Assembly: GCA_008360955.1 (NCBI GenBank)
Contig: LUCM01008173.1
Location: forward strand, 1 to 64,000
Origin: Fasciolopsis buskii
Taxonomy: Eukaryota > Platyhelminthes > Trematoda > Plagiorchiida > Fasciolidae
Direction: 5' to 3'
Length of the DNA: 64,000 nt
How positions within the stretch are numbered: position 1 is the stretch's first letter; every line of letters starts with the position of its first letter. Below, piece by piece: positions 46,870 to 58,559 of this stretch. The notes beneath the pieces are model-generated. The model worked only from the letters and a program-made list of their open reading frames with translations, was not told the DNA's origin and did no database searches. Both the position numbers and the translations under genes were made by a program.

Positions 46870-49025
46870 AAAAGCAATACCGTTCACACCCTGGTTGGGG
46901 AAATGGAGGATTTGGCGGACTCACCCCGTTTGAGAAACTAATGACCCACAATAGTTTGCTCTCTTGAAAAGTTTACCTGTTTTAGGCAGGATAGAAAACA
47001 TTTTCGTAGAAAACCGGAATTGTTGTGATTACCTATGTGAACTCCAAGCGATATGGCTAGCTAGAAGTACTCTACACTTTTCCTCATAATGGCTGCTCAG
47101 CGGTAGTTTGTCGTGCTAAGTTCTGCTTTCCTTTTGTGGTCCCGATTATTTTATATCCATCTCTTCTATGTACGCTCCCAGACAATAACTCATTCAATGA
47201 CAGTTATTCGCTGGATATTGTCCAACCTCTTGTTGATAGCGTGCACCCAGTTGTCGGAAACTTTCACTATTACCATTCATACCAGGTAAGAACCTCACTC
47301 TAGGTACCGCTATTCAAGGTCCTATTAGAAAACTCTCTTCATATCACTTAGTTATTAAGTATCTCGCCGCATTTTGTGCCGGATGTCTTTGTATTTTGGG
47401 GCCGGAGATCCCAACCTGGTAATAGTCGAGTTAAGGTCAAAGTGTAAAGAGGACGATTCTTTTACTCTGCACAAACGAAAAACGTTTCGTCAGGGCGATG
47501 TTTCCTTCGAAAAGGTTCTTTCTCCAATGAAATCAATTTAAGGAAGTCAGCAACTACTTTTCTATTGTTCAACCTCGGTTTACTTGTATCGTTACTAACT
47601 GACGATTCAGAAAACGTTATCGACGTGTGCCATCCAGAAACCACTTCAGTTTTGCAATATGACAAAACCTTGACGACGATTTCTAGCCATCTTCGCTGCG
47701 AAAAGGAACGTGCCTGTAAATATAATAGTAGGACTGAAACGAAAACAATTATGCACACCCATGAAAGAAAAAATATAATTTCGGATTCTATTTGCCCAAA
47801 CAACTTTTCTGGAACGCGCTTGGGATTACAACACCGTGGGGAGAAAAAACCCAAATTGAGGATGTGAGCTTGGCATTCATTCATTTCCTGTCTAATATGC
47901 CTTCTGATTAGTTGGGTAACTATTCTCGGACCACTGCCTTCTTATAGGAACCGACTATCTCCGTTGAAATTCACAGACATTTACGTTCCCTTAAGGTTTT
48001 ATCTGTTGCGGATCCAGATGATCTTGTGACCAGCCGTCTTAAATATTCCGCAACATCATATTCGCATGTTTTTACACGCATAAACAAACGGCCACTAGCA
48101 GCTGGCGGCGCCAGATGGGGAGGACGTCCATCACCAAAACTACGATAAAGTTGCCAGTATCAAAACAATTCAGACCAACAATTTTCGTCTCTGTTTGCCT
48201 GAAATGGGTGGGGCGGTTAGTTCTGTCGCGTCTTCAGGGATCCCTTACCACATCAACGGATTTTATCGGTTCGCTTACGACAAAACTCTCTGTATACAGT
48301 TCGCAATTTCTTACTCAGTTCACTTTGCTAATGAGTCTTCAAAGACGGAATGCCATACGCGCACTGTGCCCTTTTGATTTGACTTCAATTTTGAATGTTT
48401 GTCTTGTTCTGTTCTCATTAGTAAACTGCAGTTATTTGGATGTTCCTCTTATCTTCTTGAAAGGGTGATTCATTAGGTCTTGCAATGATATTAACCAATA
48501 CCGTCGGGGAGCAGCTCCTTTGAACTGCGAGGTGAAGTCCCATTCGCCTTTTCACTTCACAGGTTGCATTAGTAACCTCTGCGTCATATCTCCTATCCGT
48601 CGGTCCGACAGTTATTTTCGGCATCATATTCCAAGTTGTGCAATCTTAAACACAAGCCTAACAAAGCCTAACGAAGTGCGTATTATGTACAGTTATATGT
48701 ACGCACGCATTTGAACTACCTAGAAGATACTAACGAAACCAATCGCTGACTATCGTTGCTACTCAGGTAAATGCGGACAATCGGGAAGATATTCCATTGC
48801 AAATGGGAAAGTTATCTCTTTTTTTTGCAGTGACCAGTTCGTGTTCGACATTGTATGAGCAAAACGGTTTCTCCATTCCCACTTAATGCTCTTCTCTGGG
48901 TTTCCCAGGCACTCCGAAGGTTGAATTTAAGCTGTTGAGGTACACCATCAAAACTATTAGCGGGGCTTCTCCAGTTCATCTGCTCTGCATTTTTAAGAGG
49001 ATTTACGAGCCTATTAATGCTTTTT
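46870..49025. other. Intergenic DNA, nothing recognised
   Basis: Open frames on both strands overlap at 47462-47884 (140 codons minus, 100 codons plus); neither has a domain I recognise. 48115-48468 is another orphan frame of 117 codons. Confidence 0.4.
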
Positions 49026-49029
49026 CGAC

Positions 49030-49190
49030 GGCGATGCTGAAGTTGTCAACATTGACGCTTCGTACTGAAGGTCGCGGGTTGAGATCCTCCCATCACCAGC
49101 CATCTTATTGACTTCGCAGCCCTCCGTTGGCCGTGACCCTATTCCTGAAGATGTGCATTGAAGTTTCACTAAACAAGAAGTAGAAGATGA
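49030..49190 (+). repeat. tRNA-derived SINE, degenerate copy
   Basis: CTGAAGGTCGCGGGTT (49066-49080) equals the B-box region of the SINE at 28201-28390. The body then runs parallel to it (a CCCATCACC.GCCA..TTGACTT segment and CCTGAAGATGTGCATTG corresponding to its CCTGAAAATTGATGTACATTG). The B-box itself is mutated. Confidence 0.55.
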
Positions 49191-49194
49191 AAGT

Positions 49195-50720
49195 TCCGCT
49201 GAGAGTTCTGCGAAAAAGCAAGCCCCATTAGACACAAACTTGTAGGCTCACAAATCACACTCGCCTATCCACGTACCAGTTTACTACGTTTGGCATACCG
49301 CCAAACAAAAACTTGTTGACGACTTTTTTCGTCTGAATTCTCAACGAAAAGGTGGTTTGCATTCATCTGATTTCTGGCCAACACTTTGCAAGTAATACCA
49401 ATAAATATTTTAATCATAGTATCGCAACAGTGGTGTTTCTTCTGACCGAATGCATGTGTGGAGCTCGCTACTCCTCGAAACGCGCAGTACAACTCAACGC
49501 AAGATAAGCGTATGAATCTGGATGATGTCGTTTCTTGTTCCACATACGTTGTGCTACCAAGGATTGTCTTTTCTATCGGGACGTGTCACAAATGAGCATG
49601 AAATTAACAGTCAGTTGGTGTTCGCAAAAATAGCCTAATAAAGCGAAGATTCTACGGAAGTCAAAAGTGGAACGATCAGTATACTAATTCACAACGGAAA
49701 CGAAAGCCTGTGAAGTGTTCAGCCTTCGGAGCGAGGGAAAATGTGGTCAACAGAAACGTTCTCATAACGCTCTCAATCGATGGATTCAAATTTGTGTGTT
49801 ACCTCTCCTCAATGAGTGCAGATTCGTTAAGCTAGGCACCCCGTCGATTGCCGAATCTATAGACGCGACAGGGTGCGCCAAAATAACCAAAAATGGAGCA
49901 AGACAGAAATACGCAATTTCTCGCTGCAACGTAAAAATGCACAGATGCTGGCTTTACTTGCTTGCCACACACGGATTCAACAAACCGCAATCAAAGTTGC
50001 GTCGTCATGTGCAAGCTCAAAGATGCGCAGTTGAACCTGAGATGCATGAATGTCTTCAGATTTGGTTAGAATTCACATGCGATGACTTCCATTTTCGCTT
50101 GGCCCAGTGTCAGACCGTTTTGGTTGCCTTGGTGCACCCTGTGAAAAATGACCCCTGACCCCCGTCCCCAAAAATACGTGATCTAGATGGCCTAAAGTCC
50201 TTCACTTAGATCCTAAAATGATAACTAATTGCTTGCCAAGGAGAATGACGCCAATTGTCATCCTAGGGTTGGTGGTGGCATCATCATCAGTACCGTGAGG
50301 AGGCAGAGAATCGCACCCATCCGCGCGCATTTTTCAAGAATCAGATGAACTGCCGGGCCGACATATAGGTAGCGAAGCTCTTATTGGCACCCCGGCCTTC
50401 AGCCGTCTTTGGTCCGTTAAAGATTGCATCTCGCAGAGGTAATTCCTACTACGCCCTGGAGCACAGGTCAGAGCCATTCCTCCTACCAGTGACTATCACG
50501 GCACTTCGGGAGGAACTGATCCACTAGGCATGATTAGTGTTATAGATACCCAACTTCTATTCCTGTTTCCCGACATTCCTATTGTGCAGATGGAGGAAAA
50601 ATAAGTCGATATCTTAAAGTGTGTGAATGCTGTGTTGAATGACAACACGACCATCTTTTAATGATCGCGATAATCGCAATGGAAAAAAGGGATTGATAAC
50701 AAAATAGCATAAACACAAAA
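49195..50720. other. Intergenic DNA, one long orphan open frame
   Basis: 49715-50158 (+) is open for 147 codons but rich in Cys/Arg with no recognisable motif. GC-richer DNA at 50160-50560 might be an element UTR, but I find no partner in the window. Confidence 0.35.
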
Positions 50721-50721
50721 A

Positions 50722-50862
50722 CTCACTAGAATCTCGTTCGTCCCCTTTCTGAACGTTAGCCTTGCCTGAAAGACGATAATCCTCCCACGAATCATCATGT
50801 GATGCTTAAATGGATTTATCATCCATTCACTCTCTTAACGATTCAAATGAGATTCTAGTGAG
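50722..50862. mobile_element. MITE-like element with 14-bp terminal inverted repeats
   Basis: CTCACTAGAATCTC (50722-50735) and GAGATTCTAGTGAG (50849-50862) are perfect inverted repeats bounding 141 bp without coding potential. The interior recurs, inverted, at 34731-34804, which supports a mobile repeat and not a chance palindrome. Short A-rich flanks leave the target duplication unresolved. Confidence 0.55.
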
Positions 50863-50864
50863 AA

Positions 50865-52830
50865 ACTCAGAAAGGAGCACACTAGTATAGGGATGATTGG
50901 ACGGAATAATAACGGATACGCATACCTGAAGAGCGACAATAACCGCGAAACCGGTCGTGTGCTTCCCTGGAAATTGTGTTCATCCATCCGTGCTTGATGC
51001 TTCCTTATCTTGCGTAATCTGAATGAATGGCGAATAACTTGATCCAGATTGTAGAGATCAACAATGGGCCTTCCAAATACGTTTAATTAAGGATTTGAAT
51101 TTTTTAATGCAATGATCAATCATCCATTTCATGAGATCAGAAGAGAAACAAGTGGCGAGAGACGTCAACTTTTCCGGTCACTCTTGTCAATCGCATATGT
51201 AAGACAACCTGAGATTAACAGGAGAGTAAAAAACGATCTAACAAACGGACAATTCTTAAAGACTTAAAAGTTCTGTAAACTCCATACTCACGAATTTGGG
51301 ATTAACTTCAGTTAACTGCGTCGACGTCATTTGCGCACATAAAAGTGGATTGCGTGGACTGACAAGAAATGACTGATTAAATTATTTAACAATCGAGGAC
51401 GCAGTGGAGGACTATAATGGAACACTGCTCTTCATAATGTGCTTGATGATTGGTGAATCTGATTTCAAGTGCTGAACGCTATCAGGAAAACCACCCGCCA
51501 TCAAACTTGATAGCCATTTCAGGATGCATTCAAACATCCATTATGGAAGTTGCCAGTTTGTTCTGCCAATGTATGTACCACTGCAAATGCATTTGAACTG
51601 CGAATCAACACGTGAAACAGAATTTGACAACAGAAAATCCAAGTCCAAGTTCACCTTTCGAGCGAACTGGTCGAAGCCACGCAAATGCTGTCTTGCGACT
51701 CAAGGCTGACGCATTTCGTCCATAAGGCGGTCACCAGTACAGACCAATCTAGGTTATGCGAGTTCATTTAGGGCTACACTTACAGGATCGCACTTAGACC
51801 TATTTCGACTGTGGATTTCGGCAAAGGCCTCGGTTAACCAGTTTCAATGCCTTCCGAGGAAACATTTACTCTCTCGACAACGCATCAGAGGAGATAGTTC
51901 TCGTCCGGTTTTAGTCTTCTCACAAAGCGCTCGCTGTAGTTTATTGGGACGAAGCATGAGGAGTTTAGTAATAATCGCTCCATGCCACCAACCGGTGGAT
52001 GAATTGTTACAGTGCCTCATGAGTTTAATATTAAAAAAACTTAGAGCCTTACTCACCTCTTCTTCCAACGAAACAGAAAGATGAGGTTGTGTGGATCTGA
52101 AATACCGTAAAATAATAGCAAAATATTAAGGATCCGTGAAGATAAAATGCCATCGACGTAACATCCGTAATGCATGAATGTCAGTATGCATTCGTTTCTA
52201 TGGCCTGGATCACGAAACATTCTTTTCTCCTGATCCCTGTGCAACGAAGCAAGCATGAACTGCAGTTATTAAAGCTTTTTTAATCTTCGGTCACTCGCTG
52301 CTGATTCATATGGTTTAAGATACCCGGCTTCATCCGCAAAAGGTGTCCGAAGCATTGCTGAACAAAACTTGATCACAAGCCCTCAAACATCCATGAGTGA
52401 CGTTACGCGACCCCAGGAGGCTGCTTCGATGTGTCGGGTTCTCGCGATTGTCTGATGCGCAAAAGACTTCCGGGGTCGGGGTGTATTGAGGGAAGGCAGC
52501 TGAATAACCGAGGTGCAAATGCGAAGTTCCTATCACTGGCAAACATGTTTGCCTTACCACCATGGCCACAATATTGAAATGATTCATTCACTTTGTTCAC
52601 TCATGTGATACGTCCCAAACCCAATAGACCGATCATCAACCTGGTTACTGCCTAGCTGGTTGAGAAAAGAAACAGTACCATGACGACTAATAGACAATTT
52701 CGAATAAAAGAGTGTATGGTACCACTAGTCCTTAGCGCACCAACTATTTCTCCAAAGCATGTCCTTTGAATAAACTTCACGCTTGATTCGAGATATGAGA
52801 ACGGGTTTCGGGAACTGTGGTCTGGTCACT
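50865..52830. other. Intergenic DNA, nothing recognised
   Basis: Open frames under 90 codons; no shared repeat or motif. Confidence 0.4.
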
Positions 52831-52834
52831 ATTT

Positions 52835-54790
52835 CCGTGATACTTGAGACGAGGAGCACATCCCGTTATGGTGGGATTCGTCTGTGACTGCATCTATCTT
52901 CAAGAAGGGAACACAGGGTGGGGACTTATCTACGATAATGCTGCGCGGCTTGACAACGGTTCGCCAGAGTAAGGTGAGGTAACGTAGATTCGATGTTGCA
53001 TCGAACAGATTTCCAGTCTTCGGCAGTCATCCGAAGCGCGCCACACACCGCCGCCTAATTTAGTCGACTTAATGGTGCTTTTCTTCGGAAGATTACGCCA
53101 GGATAGTTCGTGAACCTATTGGGAGCATGGTATTTGCACACCAAAGGGCGGGTAAGGATGCACGGTGAACTATCAAGCTCACGACGACGCCAAAGATGGT
53201 GTCAAATTAGTGAATGTTAATTGAACTTTCCGTACGCACTCCGATAAACGACCATCAGACGTGATATACCTACGCAAGTAACTAGATCTATCCACTTCAC
53301 CTAGTTGTTCCATCGCAAGCATAAGGTCCGGCTTCGAGTCGATCCATTCCTGCAACACCGGATCTCAAATCAGACAGGTTCCCGTCTGAGAAAAAATCAA
53401 TAACGCTATTGCTACATGAAGTTAGGATTACTATGTCATCTGAATGCCGAAAATTGCAAGGAAGGAAGGATGGAAGAGGGCACTCCTGACGAACAGAGGC
53501 TGTCACGCAGTGTATATCCAAGGTTCAATCGGCGCACGTTGGACTACAACATTTGTGGCTTCAGCCAGATATTTCATTGAAATTGGAAGGTCGTGTGTAC
53601 TGTGCCTCAGAGCGCTCAGATTTGTTGTATGGTTGAGAGACATGGAGATTATGTACTCAAGACGTTCATCGTTTGAAGGCTTCCGATCACCGATTTTTGC
53701 GTGGTATTATTAGAGCTGGATGTAGTGACCGTATGAACAATGTGCAGGTTAGGAATCCAATATTAGTGAATAGGACGATGCGAGCAGAACAAGTGAAGGG
53801 CAATCAACCCCGAGCATGAACCAATCAGAATCAGTCGTACAAAGACTATGTCAAAAACGTTATCTAAACCACGAAAACCGCGTCAGCAACCAACAGGCGC
53901 AACAGCACGGTTCCCCAGCTGAAAACGACAGTTCAAGTCGACATTCAGGAGTCGGACTAGCACAAGGGGGAAACCCAAGATAAAGCACGAAAGTGTTCGG
54001 CACACGACCAGACGGGCCCAGGAATACTGAGTTAGTCAGAACATGGATCTTGCGTGAGCGGGGTTTGGACACGAACAATATACGCTGGGATCCACTTCGT
54101 TGTCCAATAGACGTGCATAATGCCCACTTTTTTTCTTGTTACATTAGGTGTTAGTTCTGAGAGTAGCCTATCATAACACATCAAGCTTAGGGGACATCGT
54201 CGGTTGTGCCACGTGCTGCGTATGGCAAACATTCGTCTAACGTGCCTCTCATGGAGCGGAAGAAGCGATGTGGATGTCAACAAATGGTGTGGCAGCGTGG
54301 AATGGGAAAATGCACAACGAACTTAGATAGAGGACGTGTCTCAGGTCCACGAGGTTATTGTATATATATATATATATATTGATTGATTGATTGAAAACAA
54401 GCATGGTGCCAACGCAACATCGAGTCCCTTCTTCCAGCTTTGACCAGAACGTGCAAAAGGGCATACGAAAAGGTAGACGATGGGCAGGCACGCGTATTAC
54501 GTGACCAAGCCACCGAAGACGACGTGGTTGGGATCCAAAGGACCCGTCAATCAAATAGTTAAACACACCGAATCATGTAGGAGCGAATCGTAAACAATGA
54601 CGATATCGCCGTCATTTTCTGCCCAGTCGGAATGATTGGAGAGTTTGAGTCCTTTCAGGCAGATTGTTTCCCCTGTGCTGGTCATTGTGACATTCTCTTC
54701 TTTCCTTTCTGTTGACCTACTCCCTATCTACTTTTCATATCCACCCTTTCCGTGGAAACGTGTAGCTCTGGGAGAAAAACAGTGGTCAGT
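52835..54790 (+). mobile_element. RTE-type element, heavily decayed and interrupted
   Basis: 52840-53765 runs parallel to 58570-59650 of the younger RTE: the ATCCCGTTATCGTGGG-like start, GGTTCGC.AGAG, GGTTGCATCGA-like, and the C-terminal region at 53530-53760 reading ARYFIEIGRSCVLCLRALRF. The match resumes at 54165-54355 and again from 54525 to about 54790 (GTCATTTTCTG..GAATGA; GGTCAGTGGGGCTTACTTGCTGAGAATGCTGG versus its counterpart near 60120). 53775-54160 is an insert of unknown origin and 54357-54525 an inverted RTE fragment with microsatellite. No usable frame remains. Confidence 0.7.
54357..54525 (-). mobile_element. Inverted RTE 3' fragment with (TCAA)n/(TA)n tail
   Basis: On the minus strand 54525-54400 reads RRLRWLGHVIR and HRLPFRMPF, the conserved C-terminal motif of RTE proteins. 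The sequence resembles 59690-59800. It ends in CAATCAATCAATCAA and a (TA)n tract (54361-54380). It sits inside the plus-strand RTE, splitting it. Confidence 0.65.
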
Positions 54791-55379
54791 GGGGCTTACT
54801 TGCTGAGAATGCTGGTGTAGGAGTTATAGCATGGAATTGAGCGCAGAAATCAATGACCGGAAGAGCAAATTATTTCTCCACGGATATTGCATTATCAAAT
54901 GTAGAAGTCACAGATGAACAGGTGTGAAAAAGTAGATTGAAATGGCAGAGATGTTACAGCTGGCAGGGATGAAAACGGACGCCATCGTTACAAATCAAAT
55001 GCAACTTTGCTCTGAAGTACAATAATTTGGAACAAACCATGAGTACCCGGTAAAGATAGAAGTGTTCTGAACAGCAGGTATTGTGGAACAAAGCCAAGTT
55101 AAGTCATGAAACTGGCAAAATGAACATCGTAGTGGTTTAGCAAGTCGCCCGTTGCGTACTGATATAGCCGCTTTGAAAGGACCGTTTTGACCAAACTGTT
55201 GAACTGAACCAAGAAACAGCATCACGTTACCACCAGATCCTCGGTGGTTAATGGCGGAATAGTGATTTCTTGTGGATGAGGAGAGGAACAAAAGAGGCAA
55301 AGGAACATAGTCAACAATGCACATTGGATTTGAGCATGTAAAAAAACGGTTCGTAAAAGTAGTTACGAAATAACATTGT

Positions 55380-55649
55380 GTGAACAACCGGAAGAATGTT
55401 CAAAACAGTTTCCGATCAAATAGAATAAAAATACTGAGGTTTGCTGGATTGCGACAACAGCACTGGGAATGTTATCAAACCACTCTGCGTAGGGTATGGG
55501 GTCGACTTACAAACAGTGCGGTAGTCGTACTCGTGTCAACAGAAGAACAATGCAGCGATTATCTTGATCGGAGTTTAAATTCAGCACACTGTACCCAAGC
55601 TACCTTAAATGATAACTTCCAGCGATTCCCCAAATACATACCGTTTCAC
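55380..55649 (+). CDS. Unidentified host gene, exon 1 of those visible
   Basis: An open frame ends at a perfect donor GTAAGT (55650) in phase 0. The coding-like text begins about 55437 (RFAGLRQQHWECYQTTLRRVW) and continues RLTNSAVVVLVSTEEQCSDYL and NFQRFPKYIPFH. The text is well-formed protein and unlike the decayed elements around it. The 5' limit is uncertain: AG sites at about 55438 could be the acceptor. I do not recognise the family. The next three exons follow on the same strand within 1.3 kb. Confidence 0.55.
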
Positions 55650-55946
55650 GTAAGTAGAAGAACTGCATCTTAGGTGCCACGTGCTCAGAACACTTCCATA
55701 CACGGAAAGCCAAGCTGGTCATTTTTGTTAGGGGTGAGACAAATCACCGCTTATCGACTATAATAGATCATACGTGCATCAATCGGAATAGACATTTTAA
55801 ACACGATGAATTGCACAAAAATAATAACTTAAATGATTAAATTTTAATGCGGTAAACCTGCGTCTCAAAAAATGAAAAATCAAATACTTTAAGAGTTTTA
55901 CTATTATGCAAACTGATATTCTATAAATACGTAAAAAAAATTGAAG

Positions 55947-56188
55947 ACAACTCGGCAAACTACCAAGTGGGGTAGTATAAAAAGAGACGCTATTGCCCTG
56001 CGGCAAAATTTAGTATCAACTATGCTAAGTAAAACAACCCAAAACGCGTATAAATGCCATGAGGTTCGCGGAGATTTAAACGAGATTCAATCAAATTTAC
56101 TAACTTCCAGGGAGATCGCCTCTGACGGCAAATCTCTTCATGTATCACAACGTTGCGCATGTTTGATACAATCAGGTTCCCATTTTCG
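55947..56188 (+). CDS. Unidentified host gene, exon 2
   Basis: Frame reading TTRQTTKWGSIKRDAIALR, then DLNEIQSNLLTSREIASDGK and SLHVSQRCACLIQSGSHFR, closed by donor GTAAGG (56189), phase 2. The heptad-like LNEIQSNLL segment followed by a Cys-containing stretch recalls the C-terminal helix-plus-zinc region of some vesicle-tethering proteins, but that is too weak for a name. Phase 2 does not fit the phase-0 start of the next visible exon, so another short exon probably lies between 56190 and 56498. Confidence 0.6.
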
Positions 56189-56498
56189 GTAAGGAAACGG
56201 CAGACAAAACTATCGGTTTCTTATTACATGCTAGAAGCTTAAATGTGGTGAAAGGGACATGCCCCACAACCAGTAGAACCCAGTAGACGAGAGGGGAGAA
56301 TCAGCAACTTTTCTCCGGAGACTTCGAGTGATACAGGGCCACATAAGGTCTCAACCGGTCAATTGTGGTAATGAGCAGCATACAACAGCATTCTATGTAT
56401 AGCGGTTCTTCATTACTACCAAAAAGCTACCCATATTCAATGATCCAGCATATGCTCACTGATAGTATATATGATAGAGATGATTATTTGACCGTTAG

Positions 56499-56666
56499 CA
56501 GCTATTCCCGAACATCACCTATTCAGACGGTACCCCTGAACTAGCGAATTGCGCAGAAATAGGATGCAAGAAGGTCGGCTATGTGAAAAGTTACCGGTGC
56601 ACGGAAATTTTTCGTGCAAAGCCTCTTCGTGTCAAACATGCAGATGATGCGATCAAATCATTTTCA
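56499..56666 (+). CDS. Unidentified host gene, exon 3
   Basis: Starts after GTTAG or GTTAGCAG (56498 or 56501; both keep phase 0), reads LFPNITYSDGTPELANC, then EIGCKKVGYVKSYRCTEIFR and KPLRVKHADDAIKSFS, and ends at a perfect donor GTAAGT (56667), phase 0. 168 nt. The intron that follows is 95 nt. Four cysteines within 30 residues could be structural. No family recognised. Confidence 0.65.
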
Positions 56667-56761
56667 GTAAGTAGTAGAAAGTGTTGACTGATCAAGTCAC
56701 CGAACAACTCCTCTGGAGTACGAAACAAGAACTATTACATCCAGTTTGTAATCACAATTAG

Positions 56762-56907
56762 GCGGAATTTGCATCAGCAAATGACGACTTTCAAACGGTG
56801 ATGGGCCGGTCACTGTCACAACGAGATTGCACCTTGCGTGCATCCATGATCCAACGAGCAACACAGGATGGCTTATCTCAGGCCGAAGATCTAATCATGC
56901 CTGGAAG
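56762..56907 (+). CDS. Unidentified host gene, exon 4
   Basis: Acceptor CACAATTAG (ending 56761), frame AEFASANDDFQTVMGRSLSQ, then CTLRASMIQRATQDGLSQAE and DLIMPGR, donor GTCAGT (56908), phase 2. It joins exon 3 in frame. The RTE element begins just downstream, so the rest of the gene, if any, lies beyond or within an intron carrying the RTE. Not recognised. Confidence 0.65.
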
Positions 56908-57450
56908 GTCAGTGGGTAGAGGTATGAAGTAGTCTCCTGGTCACCAAAGTTGGGGGTTGATCTGAGTTAGCAGTTCAGTCGGAAAAACGAGTGGAAGACT
57001 AATTGATCCAAGTAGATGGGCTTCCACTCAGCCACACCCCGCTGCCTTGCGGTTAGGTTCTTGTCAGAAACAAAGGTTTTGGTTGAGAACCCTAATCGTT
57101 CTTCTGCTTAGCGGCTGGACTCCCTAGCAGTACCCGTCCATTATTCCCCATGAGTTACACGCCTACAAATAATTCCATACTGCATCGGTCGTCGCGCACG
57201 ATAATTAGGACCGCGCTTCCCATTGCATCGAGCGGTGTGGGTATTGATAAGTATGCTACTGCTCAGAGTTCCATCTCTTATTCAACCTGTCTCTTCTGTC
57301 TCCAACCCAATGTGTTTGCCCCTTCTTCCTTTCCATAGTATTTCCATTGATAACACGCCCGATACTTTCAACGGTTTCTTGTCAAGTAGTGTAGTAGGTG
57401 GTTTTCGGTCTGTTAGCTAACATTTTCTCGAGCCTCGTCAGCCTCTGCAT

Positions 57451-57580
57451 ATGGGTTCCTTCAATGTGCGCACTTTAATGCACGCTAGCCAACAGGCGTG
57501 TTTAGCTCACTCAGTGGACTCACTTTCGATTGATGTCTGCTGCGTGAGTGAAGCACGAATTCAGGATTCGAGTAGAGTAG
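57451..57580 (+). pseudogene. RTE endonuclease, N-terminal part (cut by gap)
   Basis: MGSFNVRTLMHASQQACLA, then DVCCVSEARIQDSS: the first two motifs (xFNVRT and the SEAR/SETR metal-binding Glu) of RTE apurinic endonucleases. The rest is hidden by N. The upstream sequence also reads in frame (RQPLH before the Met), so the true protein start is further 5'. Confidence 0.8.
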
Positions 57581-58359
57581 NNNNNNNNNNNNNNNNNNNN
57601 NNNNNNNNNNNNNNNNNNNNNNNNNNNNNNNNNNNNNNNNNNNNNNNNNNNNNNNNNNNNNNNNNNNNNNNNNNNNNNNNNNNNNNNNNNNNNNNNNNNN
57701 NNNNNNNNNNNNNNNNNNNNNNNNNNNNNNNNNNNNNNNNNNNNNNNNNNNNNNNNNNNNNNNNNNNNNNNNNNNNNNNNNNNNNNNNNNNNNNNNNNNN
57801 NNNNNNNNNNNNNNNNNNNNNNNNNNNNNNNNNNNNNNNNNNNNNNNNNNNNNNNNNNNNNNNNNNNNNNNNNNNNNNNNNNNNNNNNNNNNNNNNNNNN
57901 NNNNNNNNNNNNNNNNNNNNNNNNNNNNNNNNNNNNNNNNNNNNNNNNNNNNNNNNNNNNNNNNNNNNNNNNNNNNNNNNNNNNNNNNNNNNNNNNNNNN
58001 NNNNNNNNNNNNNNNNNNNNNNNNNNNNNNNNNNNNNNNNNNNNNNNNNNNNNNNNNNNNNNNNNNNNNNNNNNNNNNNNNNNNNNNNNNNNNNNNNNNN
58101 NNNNNNNNNNNNNNNNNNNNNNNNNNNNNNNNNNNNNNNNNNNNNNNNNNNNNNNNNNNNNNNNNNNNNNNNNNNNNNNNNNNNNNNNNNNNNNNNNNNN
58201 NNNNNNNNNNNNNNNNNNNNNNNNNNNNNNNNNNNNNNNNNNNNNNNNNNNNNNNNNNNNNNNNNNNNNNNNNNNNNNNNNNNNNNNNNNNNNNNNNNNN
58301 NNNNNNNNNNNNNNNNNNNNNNNNNNNNNNNNNNNNNNNNNNNNNNNNNNNNNNNNNNN
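57581..58359. other. Assembly gap (run of N)
   Basis: 779 undetermined bases inside the RTE endonuclease/linker. Its length is near what the missing domain would need, so the gap size may be a real estimate. Confidence 0.99.
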
Positions 58360-58559
58360 GAACTAAGAACCTCAACGGGAAGTGAGGCCAAATCGAGCAG
58401 GCGATGCGTTTGGCGGCAGATTTTGCTTGTGGTCCTAGATCTAGCTCTCGAAAATCAGTCAAATATTGGACTACTGAACAAAGGGAAAGTGTACGGTAAA
58501 GATGGACTTCGTCTCCCACATTAAGTTGAGTGAAGAAGCCCTGAAAAAAAGCATTCATC

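Noticed and set aside
47462..47884. Overlapping frames of 140 (minus) and 100 (plus) codons
   Set aside because: No recognisable domain, no splice context, and both strands are open at once; probably a composition effect.
49715..50158. 147-codon plus-strand open frame
   Set aside because: Long, but no motif, no splice evidence and Cys/Arg-rich composition typical of chance frames here; noted only.
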